Source: Beroe forskalii (taxonomy: Eukaryota; Ctenophora; Nuda; Beroida; Beroidae). Taken from it: a stretch of DNA of 64,000 nt. Below are positions 1-11,560 of this stretch, piece by piece. A program made the position numbers and the translations under genes. The stretch's first letter is position 1. Each line of letters opens with the position of its first letter. The notes beneath the pieces were generated by a model. The model was not told the origin of the DNA and did not search any database. It saw only the letters and a program-made list of their open reading frames with translations. The stretch is from the NCBI GenBank assembly GCA_011033025.1, contig WFMF01000153.1, positions 248,001-312,000 on the forward strand. Reading direction: 5' to 3'.

Positions 1-246
1 ATGTAAGGGGAACTCTAAAACTGCATAGGCCATAGAGTGATGTTCTTCTTGTCAACTATAAACAAGGATATGTATCAAAGTGGAATATAGGCACCCAAGA
101 GATTAGCCCGAAGCAAGGGTCGAGTCTAATCTCTCAGCCAATATATATAATCGATAACGCAAGTGTCTCTGTCGAAAGCACACAATTTTGCGCGTCTTTA
201 ACGAGCCCTCCGTCAATTGAGCGATCTACACACACAAATGGGTTAC

Positions 247-385
247 CTCCGAAAAGTAGCACCCTGTTAGGTGGAGCTAGTGTGAGGGTGTGTCCTGCTA
301 CTGCTTCCACCAGAGAAGGGTATTGAGTCCAGCAGGAGGAGGTAGTGTTGAAGAGCCAACATTCGTCACTTAGAGCTCCACCAGC
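247..385 (-). CDS. MEGF8: MEGF8-like exon: second and third kelch blades
   Basis: Acceptor ACCCACAG and donor GTAACC, continuing in phase 0. Reads GGALSDECWLFNTTSSCW, then AGHTLTLAPPNRVLLFGG: two kelch signatures. The next exon should lie at or beyond the left edge; a candidate acceptor near position 62 gives no recognisable domain. Confidence 0.7.
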
Positions 386-3300
386 CTGTGGGTTTCAAGA
401 GGGGTTTAGGAACTTATCGAGTATAACACTCATAGCTCCACCGGCCTAGTGGTTTAGGAACTTGGGAATACTTTCTGATTCTCTGATTTTGGAGGTCAGA
501 AGGGGGGGGGGGGAAGTAGTATGTGGCTGAAGTCTGTATCACTGTCAATCAAGACTCAAGGTTTTTGAATTTACCTTTTTTAAACCTGTTAGCTTATAAG
601 CTTTCGAAACTCAAGCAAAAAAGACTCATATATTACATTTACATTAACATGCTAAACACATGAAAGTACCTGCACCATTCCGCCGCAATACAGAATACTG
701 TCCTGGTAGACCACTGAGCTGTGCTTGTACCTCCCTGATAAAAGATAGAGTTTAGCATTGGAAGTGGATTTAACAGGAAATATGTGCACACATGGATCAA
801 TCGATGAAGGGTAAAAACGCATTTAAAGTGCCCGCAATTTACTTTTCATCGAATTTCTATCAAAAGTACAGTATTTTTACACGTTTTTATCGATCAATCC
901 ATGTGTTCACATTTGGGTAAACTCGTCGAGTAACCAGCGGAGAATTTCCAAACAGCATTGACTATTCCATTTCACTTAAAGCACTTATTAATGCCATTTC
1001 ACTTACAGCACTATCGATCTATCAACGCATAGCATGGGGGAGGGGGTCTGAAAATCAAGAAAAAATGCGCAAAATCAAGAAATATGCGAAAATCAAGGAA
1101 AAATGAGACAGCAAAAATCAATAAAAAATGAGGATCTGAGTATCCTCCGTACCCACCTGTGGGTGAGGCAGGGCAGCCCAATGCCACCTCACTCCACTGC
1201 CCCGTCAGGATGTCCAGTTTGGAGAAGTGAGCGAGCACGTGGTTTAGATCAAAGCCTCCGAACACAAACAGGGAGTCTCCGATAACGTCAGCCGTGTGTC
1301 CTTGCCTCGGTAACAGCTCCTGCGGTATACAGAACTCTGACGTTTTCTTGGGTGTCTATAGACACTAGCCATATCGGGTCCGTATACATTGGTTAAGATC
1401 CTCACCCTTCCGGCTGCGGGTCAAAACCGGATACATCCCTCAGGCTGTGCCCTTGGGAAGTATCCAAAAATGGTGTCTTTATAAATTATTTAAGCCTTTG
1501 ATATCAGCACTTTCTCAACAGGTCTGTCTGACAACCAATCAATTGCACTACGCGAGTTGACATTTAAAACTTGCGCACTGATTGTTCCATGTTATGAAAG
1601 TTTACTAGAAATTATCTAGGACGAAGAGGTAATTTAAGAATCAGAGGATCAATTATTGATACCTAATTGATAAATTATCCTATGATAAGATATTCCCAAT
1701 TAAAGAATTACCAATCCAGCTACCTTCAAGTGATGCCAGGACTCGTAGTAAGGACTGATGTTGGTAGTGAGAGTGTACCACTGGTGGCGTGGAAGCTGGA
1801 AGGGGTAGATGCCAGGGGACGTGATGTCACACTGCACTCCTACATAGCCAACCTTGCATCTGGAAAATGATTTCATGGGCTCATCATCATAGAAATACAT
1901 CATATGACACTAGATGAGTCAGACTGACACTAGATGAGTCAGACATAATTTTAAGATATAATCATAATGCCCCGACTTATTAAGTTGAATATCCATTTTC
2001 CACTGACTTGCAGCTATTGGTTGCACTATCAAATATTCCAAATATTCCACAGTCCACAGTAGGAGTATTGCAAGCTTCCCCGTGCCATCCCGCATTGCAA
2101 GCGCACTTGTTCGTGGTAACATTACACCTGAACAGGTTTTATGTAATGAACAACAACCTATCATAGATTTCACAGATAGTACAAAATGTTCAAAGTGTAT
2201 TTTGATTTCGGAAGGCTCGGAAGAGTTTTAAAACCTGTAAAAGACCCCCAAAAAATCTGTGATTTGTTTTATTAAGAATCGAGCTTTTTGAACAACGAAT
2301 GTGTACCTTCCATGCGCTCCTGTGCATTCACTGGGGCATATGGTCACATTAAATGAGCCTCTGAACCCATTGTACACGGTCCCAGCATCACTGACAAAGT
2401 GGATGTAGAGTTTTCCTGAAAGATAAGGACTCATCTGACTTTGTTCTCATCTAATGGATGCATGCAGAAAAACTTCCACAGCTAAAACATTCCACTGTAT
2501 GGACTATGGATGAAGGGAAAATTTATCTGGAACAGATGTCTACATACATAATAAACTACATACATGACGATTCTTTGGTCATATTTACAGAAATATCTGC
2601 TGCAAAAAGTAAACAGGGCCAAGATTTTTGGCTCACCCTGTATCATTCATCATCTATTATGCTATTTTGTGCCATTGATTCTTATTTAAAAGATCTCACC
2701 CTGGCTCACCCTGTATCATTCATCATCTATTATGATATTTTGTGCCATTGATTCTTATTTAAAAGATCTTAAAATCGCAAAATTCATGTGTATCAAAATC
2801 TTGTAAAGTTATAAGCATGTAACTAGGTATGCCATGAACACATGAATTCCATTTCCAGTATTTGAAATAATCTTGATAGGAGTTGTTGAATGGTGCCCAC
2901 TTATGGAGGCTAACTGTACTCTTGATCCCTAAGAGGAGAACATTCAGATGAAGTGTTTTATTTAGCAATTAATATCAAAGTTACACTTAATTGGTTTTAC
3001 TTTCATTTGCCATAGATGCAATGATAAATAGCTGTTATGTGAGCCATGAGGGAGATCAAGATTCAAAAAGCTGTAACTGATGCTGGAATATTTCAAAATT
3101 GTAGACTACACTAGATTAACCTGCAGATTTGGCAGTAGAAGCAGTTACCCATTGTCAATGTTTTGAGTTCAGCTTCCTTTTAGTGATCAGAATTTTGTAA
3201 AACCAATAAAAATTAAATGAGTTAGGTACCTAAATTTATACTTCCATCACAAACCTCAAGAATGTCATCATAAACAGTGACATAATCATAGAGGCACTCT

Positions 3301-3764
3301 GTCTTAAATGCACTGAATGTCAGCTCAATAAATTTACCACTGCTAGGAGCTGAAATATATTTAGTTAAAAATTTTTTAACAGTGATTGATCTTCTTGATA
3401 CAACTTGAATGACAGATTGATAGGACAGTAGTACAGTCTTATCTATAAAGGTGTATAAGACAAACATCATTACATAAATAAGGCATACTACCAATTTTCT
3501 GTATAACAAATGATTGACACAATTCATGAGATGGTTATTACTGCAATAGTTAAAATTTCGTGGCTGAAAGAGTGGGACTAAGTTATTTGTGAAGTTGGTA
3601 GAAAGAAATTGGTAAAACAATTTTGAATTAATGAAATGAATAATACCAAACCTGTGATGAACCACTCAAATTCTTCATCTTCCTCATACCTAGCATCTTC
3701 CTCATACCCAGCATATTTAGGACTACTCGATATGTTACCAGACCATTTCCCTTGTATCAACACT
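247..3764 (-). CDS. MEGF8: MEGF8-like gene, 5' part (CUB-EGF-EGF-kelch), runs off left edge
   Basis: Single-pass membrane protein of the MEGF8/attractin family, which in animals modulates cell signalling at the surface. Exons read on the minus strand, high to low: 3764-3652, 3349-3242, 2918-2856, 2415-2307, 2127-about 2050, 1859-1724, 1319-1157, 734-670, 385-247. Splice phases agree across most junctions, and the domain order CUB, EGF, EGF, kelch matches the N terminus of MEGF8. The kelch text VFGGFDLNHVLAHF lines up with the first kelch repeat of vertebrate MEGF8. Two weak points: the third exon has GA where GT is expected, and the 3' end of the EGF-1 exon cannot be placed. No signal-peptide exon was found, so it must lie above 3764 or be missing. 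Family assignment is firm; whether this copy works is open. Confidence 0.8.
670..734 (-). CDS. MEGF8: MEGF8-like exon: second kelch blade, part 1
   Basis: Short 65-bp exon with acceptor TTATCAG and donor GTACTT. In phase with the previous exon it reads RYKHSSVVYQDSILYCGG, the H-S-x-V...L-x-GG signature of kelch. Confidence 0.65.
780..935. repeat. Small foldback element in a MEGF8-like intron
   Basis: Imperfect inverted ends: ATGTGCACACATGGATCAAT near 781 and its reverse complement near 895-930. About 150 bp, no ORF, MITE-like. Confidence 0.5.
1157..1319 (-). CDS. MEGF8: MEGF8-like exon: first kelch repeat
   Basis: Acceptor TACCGCAG and donor GTGGGT, phase 0 in and 1 out. Encodes GHTADVIGDSLFVFGGFDLN followed by a WSEVAL strand, the GG...W pattern of a kelch blade. 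This is the clearest MEGF8 match of the left-hand copy. Confidence 0.8.
1724..1859 (-). CDS. MEGF8: MEGF8-like exon: EGF-2 end and linker to kelch
   Basis: Acceptor TTTTCCAG and donor GTAGCT. Encodes CKVGYVGVQCD, an EGF ending, then a linker with QWYTLTTNISPYYES, comparable to the GWWHNVS linker between EGF-2 and kelch 1 of MEGF8. Ends in phase 0. Confidence 0.7.
2050..2127 (-). CDS. MEGF8: MEGF8-like exon: EGF-1 C-terminal half
   Basis: Acceptor TGTTCAG before 2127. Encodes CNVTTNKCACNAGWHGEAC, the C-x-C-x-GWxGxxC ending of an EGF repeat. No donor with the phase needed by the next recognised exon was found, so the 3' limit is approximate and part of EGF-2 may be missing. Confidence 0.6.
2307..2415 (-). 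CDS. MEGF8: MEGF8-like exon: end of CUB, start of EGF-1
   Basis: Acceptor CTTTCAG and donor GTACAC frame an exon encoding KLYIHFVSDAGTVYNGF (CUB end, compare LLHLFSDANYNLLGF in MEGF8) and then CPSECTGAHGR, the first cysteines of an EGF domain. It ends in phase 2 and joins in frame to the exon starting at 2127. Confidence 0.75.
2630..2773. repeat. 72-bp tandem duplication in a MEGF8-like intron
   Basis: A block beginning GGCTCACCCTGTATCATTC occurs twice back to back, with one or two substitutions and both copies ending near TTAAAAGATCT. Confidence 0.8.
2856..2918 (-). CDS. MEGF8: MEGF8-like exon: late CUB strand (donor not canonical)
   Basis: The minus strand reads IQLASISGHHSTTPIKIIS, which aligns with the LASLSG...PPPI stretch of MEGF8 CUB1. 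With acceptor AG before 2918 and an end at 2856 the reading phase fits both neighbours, but the base pair after the exon is GA, not GT. Either a non-canonical or mutated donor, or the true end is elsewhere. Confidence 0.45.
3242..3349 (-). CDS. MEGF8: MEGF8-like exon: CUB core
   Basis: Acceptor TTTCAG precedes 3349. The exon continues in phase from the previous one and encodes FIELTFSAFKTECLYDYVTVYDD, a typical CUB core (aromatic strand, TEC cysteine, YDYVTVYD). I favour the donor GTATAA at 3241-3240; a second donor GTACCT at 3229-3228 is also possible. Confidence 0.75.
3652..3764 (-). CDS. MEGF8: MEGF8-like exon: start of CUB domain
   Basis: Minus-strand exon with acceptor AG just above 3764 and donor GT at 3651-3650, phase 1 out. 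It encodes the first CUB strand (RVLIQGKWSGN...) and ends EFEWFIT. A short acidic duplication, YEEDARYEEDEE, is visible in the DNA as a repeated CTTCCTCATACC. The acceptor could sit a few bases either side. Confidence 0.7.
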
Positions 3765-6700
3765 CTTATAGATGCAGTGGTCCAAGCAAATAAGTGGATG
3801 TTAGTGATTAAAATGATGCATATAATGGGCATGAAACCAAGCTGTCAAATGATGTATGTGAGGCAATTACATTCTTACATCCTCAGATTTGAAAAGGTTT
3901 GAGTTTGTAAATCAATTCATGCAGCAAACATTGGTTAACATTTGATTAACAAAAATTGATAAAACCTTTCAAGCTTTCCTGTATCACTAAAAATTTGCAA
4001 CTTGCTTCCTAGACTACACTAAAGAAAAATTTAGATCAGAAATAATTTTTCAATTTCAAGGTGTCTCATCAGAAACCTAAAGCCCTCAAGTATCATCACA
4101 GGATCATTTTCAAATGACAGGCTGTTACACACTAACACAGAGACAAATTTAAGTAAATATAGATGAACAAGACATCTCAATAACAGACTTTCACATTTGT
4201 ACAGATGGCTCTTAAAGTGCAATCAACTAGTGTTAATACTTTATGGCATCATAGCACTGGTTTATGTTTGGGTGATTTTGCAATGTGTGAAAATTGAAAC
4301 CACAGAATTAATACGTTTTCAAAGAAACACAAAATAGAACCTGTGAAAATATATGGCAGATAACATATGGTATATTTAAGTCAAACAAAATTTATAGCTC
4401 ACACAATTTTCATTTTATTTTCATATAAATAAATAAAATATAAAATAACACCTACTCATCAGTGTCAAATAGAAGGGGGGTCGAAGTAAATGTCTTTGGG
4501 TAGTGAATGAGCAAAATCACTGCAAACGGTGGGTCTCAAATAAACAGGTGGTGATAAAATAAAATTAAATAAAATAAAATGTTTTGATTTGACATCAACA
4601 CTCTTGTTGAACTTGATTGCTTAAAGCATTGACTGAGGGGGACCCCATAGTGAAACACTTAAAATTCAATAATGGATTCAAATCAGATCTACTTTTCACC
4701 ACTGATTTACTGCCAGTTTCGAGAATATAACATTGAAAATGATTATATTAACTTTTATTTTCAGAAAACTCCATATGGTGATAAGTGCCTTCCTCAGTTA
4801 GTTAATTTCATATGTGTTGTGTTGTAAGTTTAAAACATCAACACTCATTTCAGAAAAACAGTGTCCAATAAACATTATGCTGAATCTTCCAGCCCATATT
4901 ATATATAGACATTGCATTGAAAAATACATAATACAATGTAGTAAATTAACATTTATGGATAAAAGTAATAATTTAATGACGAATTTCAAGTTTAATCTGT
5001 ATAAATTATAACATAAAATAGTATCAATGAAAATAAAAACCCTATAGAATAAAAATCTTAAATTGAAATATTTCTTCTTAACTAAAAAAAATATGCTCCC
5101 TTAAGAACTCAACTTGCTTTGATCTAGGGTGATGGGATGGTGAGACTTCTGTCAAATATTATCAAATCAGAAGAGGAACAAAGCACTATGTAAGAAGCTA
5201 AACAAAAAACAAAGCATTGATAAACATAATGGTATTGAACCATCACACTTCACTTCACAGATAAACATAAATTGGCTCTCATTCAAAAACACACCGTTAA
5301 ACACACCGTTAAACACAAGGCATCCAATAACTTAAAACTATCAGAATCAAGTGGCAAGCCTGGAAAAGACATCAAAATAATTTAAATCAATTAACATGGT
5401 CGCAATTTAAACACCCCAAAAGCTGAGGTAGGCATTGGACAGGCATCGTTCGTCAAGTGTACTATGTGCCATCGTTCCTCTTCAAAATAGCCAATAAGCA
5501 GCAGCCTAGCCGCTGAGCCCCGCGCATACCAACATGTGCATTGTCTATGCGTGCTTAGAGGGGCCAGGCAACGCCAGGCAATTGCAAGTGCAATAAATAG
5601 TTATAACTACTGCAAACAACAAAACGGTAGCATTTCGACGGACGTTGCCTGTTATCTGCTAGGTTGTGTGTTAGTTTGTAAGTTGGAAGGGTGCGGCCGT
5701 GGCTGAGTCAACGTGGTGATGGGAGTAAGGATCGGCCTGGGATTTGCTCGGGCGATGATGCGCATGGTCAAATTTGTGGGAGCTGATAATCCAGGGAAAT
5801 TTGAGGCCAGGATAGGAAAGTGTGACGTTTTACTACGGATCCACAACCATGATATATGCGATCACAGAACTCTCGATCTCACATAGCTCTTACAGGACAG
5901 CTGACTATAGCATTTGTTTCTGCGATAACAAGCAAGGCTCCAGCATATAGCCAGACCTGGTACTAATCTTCAATCACACTCAAGTCTGCGCAAATCTCAA
6001 CGTTCTCGGGCGGTTGCGGATTCGTAGGCCATGGTCTAAAGTTCAGTCAGAGAGCGGGGCCGGGAATCGTGTCAATTTCTTCTATAGTTGGTATCACCAT
6101 AACCATGAGTTTAGAACAACGAGACTCTTAGAGAAACACAATCTTGCTGGAACGATAAATATACGAAATGGTTTCCAGCACGACATCATGATCAAAACAA
6201 TAATAATATCTTATCAAAAATAAAACCTCTCACTTAACTCACTATAAATATAAATATCTCACTCACACAGCGTGTCTTTTAACAAAACTATAAATAAATA
6301 ATATCAATAATAAATCCTATATCCTATCGTGAATGCTCGTGGCTCAGTACGTTGGAGGGACGATGATCTATGGCACTGTAGGGATCAGTGGGAAGACGCA
6401 GCAACGATAACGACTGTGGTTGAGATTCTGAAATGGAATGAGGATAATCATTTACAACACTACTTTATACAACACTACTTTATACAATCAAATTTGAGGA
6501 TGTCGAGTTATGCCATGTCTGCTTGCGTGCCTGGGATGGATTGCTAAATAAACAGGGAGTGTGGGCTTGACAATGGGACCGGAGGACCCTCTTCAGAAGA
6601 CTGGCACCTGAACCTGAATCCAAGTTGAGTAGTGATGTAGAATCAAAGCCATCTAACATCTCACCATTCATCCCCCTAACCCTCTAATCAACTTCTACAA

Positions 6701-7465
6701 TCCATCCCTGGCGTGTGATCAGATGTGGCTCGATGTTCTTGAATTTGATTTTGTATGAATATTTCAACAAAGTGGTGTTGTTTTGTTTGTGGCAATGTTC
6801 AGATTCATTATACCTTAAAACCAGCCTTATTTTTAAATTCCTGTGCTGTCTTTAGATAACATCAACTGCCAGGTTAACATATTATATTCAAATAACAAAA
6901 CCCCCTGGTAGTTCGGATGCTTACCTGAAGGTTGACTTAATATGGGTTATGGAGTTCCACTTCTTAAAGTGAGTCATAGCATCAAACTACAATCATTTTT
7001 CAAGGCTTCTAGATGAAGATTTGAATAAATGTTTATGTGTTGGATCTGTGATTGATCTGTAATGATTCTGCTGCCCCAAGCGGATGGCATTTTTGTTGAT
7101 CTGTGATTACCAAGCATTTATTATTATATATGGGTTATTAAAAAAATTTATATGATTTACTTGATAATTTATATGATTTGTATTGAGATTACCCCAGCAC
7201 CACCCCTGATCACACTGCCTCACCTCATCACAATGAACACTCCTGAAACTTGATCTATGAGATGATTTTTATCAAATTTATAATCAAATTTATAATTGCA
7301 TTATTTGAATTTGAACTTGAATATAAGTTTTATATATAAGTTGAATATAAGTTTAAATACAAGTTAAGTAGTAACCAAAATCGTAGTTAATTCAAAATCT
7401 AACAATTTCATTTTCTTTCTCCAAATAAATTCAAACCCAAATCACTGCTCTCTTATTTCAGGTAT
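3765..7465. other. No gene recognised
   Basis: AT-rich sequence with no convincing exon on either strand. It should contain the missing first exon(s) of the left MEGF8-like copy if that gene is intact. A more GC-rich patch at about 5430-6070 could be a promoter or old SINE-like material (tRNA A-box-like GTGGCTGAGT near 5699 and GTGGCTCAGT near 6339), but neither can be shown. Confidence 0.4.
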
Positions 7466-8845
7466 TTGGTGCTGGTATTGATGGAGGGGTCTTCTGGTCC
7501 CAGCGTCAGCCCATGCTGCTCCTCTCATCAATATGCCAAAACACCTACATCCTTTGTCAACAAGTCAATAACTGACAAGACCCCATCCTCGAAAGAAACT
7601 GTCAACAAGTCAGCAACTGACAAGACCCCATCCTCGAAAGAAACTGTCAACAGGTCAGCAACTGACAAGACCCCATCCTCGAAAGAAAATCCTTCCAGGG
7701 AATCCCTACCTAACTCCTCTGCACTTAGGAATTCCTCAATGTGCAGTGCTAGTGGAGACAGAAGCAGCCTGCATTTATCACTAAATTCTTCAGAACAAAT
7801 ATTAGATGTTGAGAATGTTGAGAGCCCTGTTGACCTGGAGTCTTGATGACAAGAAAAGACTGGCCACAGTTTGAAGAAGTGTCCATGTGGTTTATCAACT
7901 GGCGGCAAGGCCTGGCTGCTAAAAATGCACCGGTTGTTCTCAAAACTGGCACAACTCTTGTTCTAACCTAAAAGGCAATATCCCTAAGGGCACAATCGAT
8001 TATCTTGATCATTGTTGTGCCCTTGGTGTTTTAGACCCCATACAATCCACCAAAGAACCACAGAAGCCTAAAAACAGCATGACTCTAGCAAACACTGTGC
8101 AAAATGACTCACTGATCTCTAAAATACAAGAAGCAATATCACAGTGTATCAAACCACAAAACAATGATCTCCATTATCTGTCTGGCCTCAGCAAGCTCTC
8201 ACAGGATGTTAAGGACTTCTCCCAGAAAATAAGCACCCCTCTCCAGCTGAACCACCTCAGTCACAAGGAAATGTACAGAGTATCAAACCAGAGCCCCATC
8301 AAAAGAAAACATTGAACCACCACCAGCACTCAGAACTTTGTCACTGAAGAGGAGCCCACAACCTCACAGAGTTCTTTAACTCACAAATCTTCGTCAAAGA
8401 AGGTAAACGAGGTAGTTTCGTATGGGACTGCTTACAAATATATGGGTGCAAAATACCAATCCAAAGCCAATCCCTGATATTCTCCGACCACTCATAGACA
8501 AAGTAAGCTTTGGAAAGACTATACTATCAATCAGATTCTTGTCAATAAGTTTCAGGGTGCTGACTCTTCACTACCTAAACACAGTGACAATGAATATGAC
8601 ATAAACCCATTGTCTGAAATAATCACTGTGTCATTGGGGACCATGCCACTATCAAGTTTTCAGAAAAATGTGGAGAAAACACATCAGAATATACAGCAAT
8701 TGACAGGAGCATGTACTCCATGACACGCTCATCACAAAAACATTTATGACCACCAAATTGCTGAAAACCCACAAAACACTTTACGGTATAGCATTACCAT
8801 GAGATCTATCCACTGGACCCACGCTATCAACTCGTCAGGGTAACT
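7466..8845 (+). pseudogene. Decayed ORF with PHD-like finger and AlkB-like dioxygenase domain
   Basis: Several frames together preserve one protein. First a Ser/Thr-rich stretch (7466-7845) with three 15-residue repeats. Then a PHD-like zinc cluster: CPCG...K at about 7880-7920 and, after a frame change, CTGCSQNWHNSC at about 7925-7960. After a low-complexity linker (8079-8315) comes an AlkB-like 2OG-Fe(II) oxygenase domain: NQILVNKF, then HSDNE (iron-ligand H at 8580, D at 8586), ITVSLG, a distal DHQI histidine near 8752, and RYSITMRSIHW carrying the substrate-binding arginine pattern. Stops and frame changes show it is dead. PHD plus AlkB is more typical of transposon-encoded proteins than of host demethylases, so I infer a retroelement ORF relic; no reverse transcriptase is visible next to it. 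Confidence 0.65.
7563..7697 (+). repeat. Three 45-bp coding repeats
   Basis: Unit carries ACTGACAAGACCCCATCCTC and encodes TDKTPSSKETVNKSA three times, with one or two changes per copy. Part of the decayed PHD-AlkB ORF. Confidence 0.85.
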
Positions 8846-9785
8846 GTTTCAAAGAAAAGGTGCTCAATTGTAATCAAAGACTGAGGAGCTTTTGCCTAGC
8901 TAATTTGAACAATAATTGCATGCTGGATAATTGCAACTCAGCCATCGTAAGCGATTTGCAAAAAAATAACATTCGGGAATCGGACATCTATGAAATTGTT
9001 TGCTGCGTTGACTTGATGCAGAGCGAAACGTTCACTATTTGCGCGCTGAGAATGCGCGCAATCCGCAGATCCGCGGATTAACAGTGAGCATAGGAAAAAC
9101 GTTCGAAATTTTATGGTGCAGGTGTACCTACTTTTTACTGTCTTGTGGAATCTGAATACATTTTAACTTTAATAAATCATCAAAACTATCAAGAATCAAA
9201 CGTAACTATAAGTTGTGGGATGTCAAAACTCGAAAAAATGAATACTTAAGTAGAACGTGGGTACATGAATCGTCGAATGTTGATTGTTGATAAACAAAAT
9301 AGAGGAAAATGTTAAATCTAGGGCATAATAGGCCGCGAACTTTAGTTCGCCGCGAACCCGGGCGAACTCAGGCGAACCCGCGCGAACTCCGCGCGGGTTC
9401 GCAAGCGTTCGCCGACAGTTCGCCAATTTTTTTCCTTGGCGAACTCCGCTGAAGTTCGCCGAGAGTTCGCCAGACGTTCGCCGAACTCCGGGCGAACTCG
9501 AGCGAACTCAGGCGAACCCGCGGAGTTCGCCGCAAACGAACTAGTTCGCCGCGAACCAGTTCGCAGCGAACTTAAAAATTTTGGTTGGCGAACGATTTTT
9601 TGGAGTTCGCGGCGGACTCGTTCGCGGCGAACGAGTTCGCAGCGAACTAGTTCGCGGCGGACTAGTTCGCCGCGAACTACTTTTTTCTAAGTTCGCGGCG
9701 AACTAGTTCGCGGCGAACTCTTGTCCGACGTTGTCTGACCCCTTCGCCTTCAGTTAGGGTTTGGGTTTGGGTTGGGTTTGGGTTA

Positions 9786-10108
9786 GGGCCCATCCATGAA
9801 CTATAAAGGACGTCCGCAAAATTTCGAGCATTTTAGACCCCTCCCTCCCCCTTGTCCGCATTTCAGAAACCCCTCCCTCCCCACAGGACGTCCGCACTTT
9901 TCTTAAAAATCTTTTGAGTCATCATTCTGGGCCCGAAATTTCACGATTTTCTTGTGAAATAACCGTCAAATCGACCATAACTTCCAAAAATTGCGGACGT
10001 CCGCATTTGACCAAACACCCCCTCCCCCCTATGTCCACAAACGTCCGCATTGGGCAGACTCCCTCCTCCCCCCTCATTGCGGACGTCCTTTATGGATGGC
10101 CCTTAGGG
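9786..10108. mobile_element. Nested foldback module (GGCCATCCAT ends)
   Basis: Inverted ends GCCCATCCAT...AAAGGACGTCCGCAA and TTGCGGACGTCCTTTATGGATGGCCC enclose about 320 bp rich in CCCCTCCCTCCCC. The same module lies in copy 2 at about 13843-14157, so it is either a MITE captured by the family ancestor or an internal part of it. Confidence 0.6.
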
Positions 10109-10440
10109 TTTGGGTTAGGGTTAGGGTTTGGGTTAGGGTTTGGGTTAGGGTTTGGGTTAGGGTTTGGGTTAGGGTTTGGGTTAGGGTTTGGGTTAGGGTT
10201 TGGGTTTGGGTTAGGGTTTGGGTTAGGGTTTGGGTTAGGGTTTGGGTTAGGGTTTGGGTTAGGGTTTGGGTTAGGGTTTGGGTTAGGGTTAGGGTTTGAA
10301 TTAGGGTTTGGGTTAGGGTTTGGGTTAGGGTTTGGGTTAGGGTTTGGGTTAGGGTTTGGGTTAGGGTTTGGGTTAGGGTTAGGGGTTGGGTTCGGGTTTG
10401 GGTTCGCGTTTGGATTCGGGTTAGGGTTTGGGTTGGCGAA
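10105..10440 (+). repeat. Telomere-like minisatellite (TTAGGGTTTGGG)n
   Basis: About 25 copies of the 12-mer TTAGGGTTTGGG with a few variants. It alternates the TTAGGG animal telomere repeat with a one-base variant. It is interstitial, inside a transposon, so not a chromosome end. Confidence 0.9.
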
Positions 10441-10937
10441 CAATCGTTCGAGGTGAACTAGTTTGGCAGTTTGCAGCGGAATTGTTATAGTTGATGACAA
10501 ACAAGTTCGCAGCATAAAATGAATAATGAAGTTCGCCGCGAACTAGTTCGCCGCGAACTTAGAAAAAACTAGTTCGCGGCGAACTAGTTCGCGGCGAAAT
10601 AGTCCGCCGCGAACTTGTTCGCCGCGAACGATTGTTCGCCGGCGAACAATCGTTCGCCAACCAAAAATTTTGAGTTCGCTGCGAACTAGTTCGCGGCGAA
10701 CTAGTTCGCCAGTTTGCGGCGAACTCCGCGCGGGTTCGCCTGAGTTCGCTCGAGTTCGCCCGGAGTTCGGCGAACGTCCGGCGAACTCTCGGCGAACTTC
10801 AGCGGAGTTCGCCAAGGAAAAAAATTGGCGAACTGTCGGCGAACGCTTGCGAACCTGCGCGGAGTTCGCGCGGGTTCGCCTGAGTTCGCCCGAGTTCGCG
10901 GCGAACTAAAGTTCGCGGCCTATTATGCCAAATCTAG

Positions 10938-11560
10938 AGCTCAATGGACTGGTCAATGTTCAAAAACAACGGAGATAAATTCACAAGAAGCTCAACAGAG
11001 GCACAAGGCTAACAATAATAAAAAACAAAAACAGGAAAGTAATAGCACGTACAGGGAAACTTCAAGTAAATCCATGTCCCGAGGTCCCGTTGGAACGGGT
11101 TGGAAAGCAATTGCAAATAGATCAAGGCAGAATAGGAGGATTCCTGGAGGAGACTATCTTACAATAGATGCAATCATTTCCATAAATAAACTAAGAATTA
11201 CATCAAAGCATCAATCAGAGAACCATAAGTACACACGCAGTACACACTACACAGCAACACACTGCATTCCATTTCTTTTCCCCAAGTTAACCTAATCAGT
11301 GCATGTTACCCAATGTAGATGAAATATCCAGATGAAGATAATGTTATCCAAACAAATTAACAACGCCGCACAATGTTTCCGGTACAAGATCAGAATTCAG
11401 AATAAAAGGGAGAATCAGAAAAATTGAATTTTTGAATATGAGTAATTGGTGTAATTTTACTCATTATTCGTCAAAAGAGTTTTTGAATATGTGTAATCCG
11501 CTATTTTTTTGGGGACACTCAAAAATCATCATGTCACCCCCCCCCTAATTATTTATCATA
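10938..11560. other. No gene recognised
   Basis: The 10825-11295 open frame begins inside the element arm and reads out into ordinary AT-rich DNA. It has no domain, and I see nothing else here. Confidence 0.4.

Larger units (their letters stand above)
9322..10929. mobile_element. hAT-like non-autonomous element with telomere-like core, copy 1
   Basis: 1608 bp, bounded by inverted ends starting GGCATAATAGGCCGCGAAC and flanked by an exact 8-bp target duplication AAATCTAG (9314-9321 and 10930-10937). Each arm (about 400 bp) is packed with a GTTCGCSGCGAAC-type palindrome. The interior holds a smaller palindromic module (about 9786-10108) and a telomere-like minisatellite (10105-10440). No transposase. 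An 8-bp duplication fits the hAT superfamily; the family itself is not identified. Confidence 0.85.

Noticed and set aside
10105-10440. Chromosome end
   Set aside because: Telomere-like DNA sits inside a transposon with exact target duplication and unique sequence on both sides.
9914-10515. Long open frames with Gly-Leu-Gly-Phe, Val-Trp-Val-Arg or Asn-Pro repeats
   Set aside because: They are the telomere-like 12-mer read in every frame; the same happens at 13330-13951.
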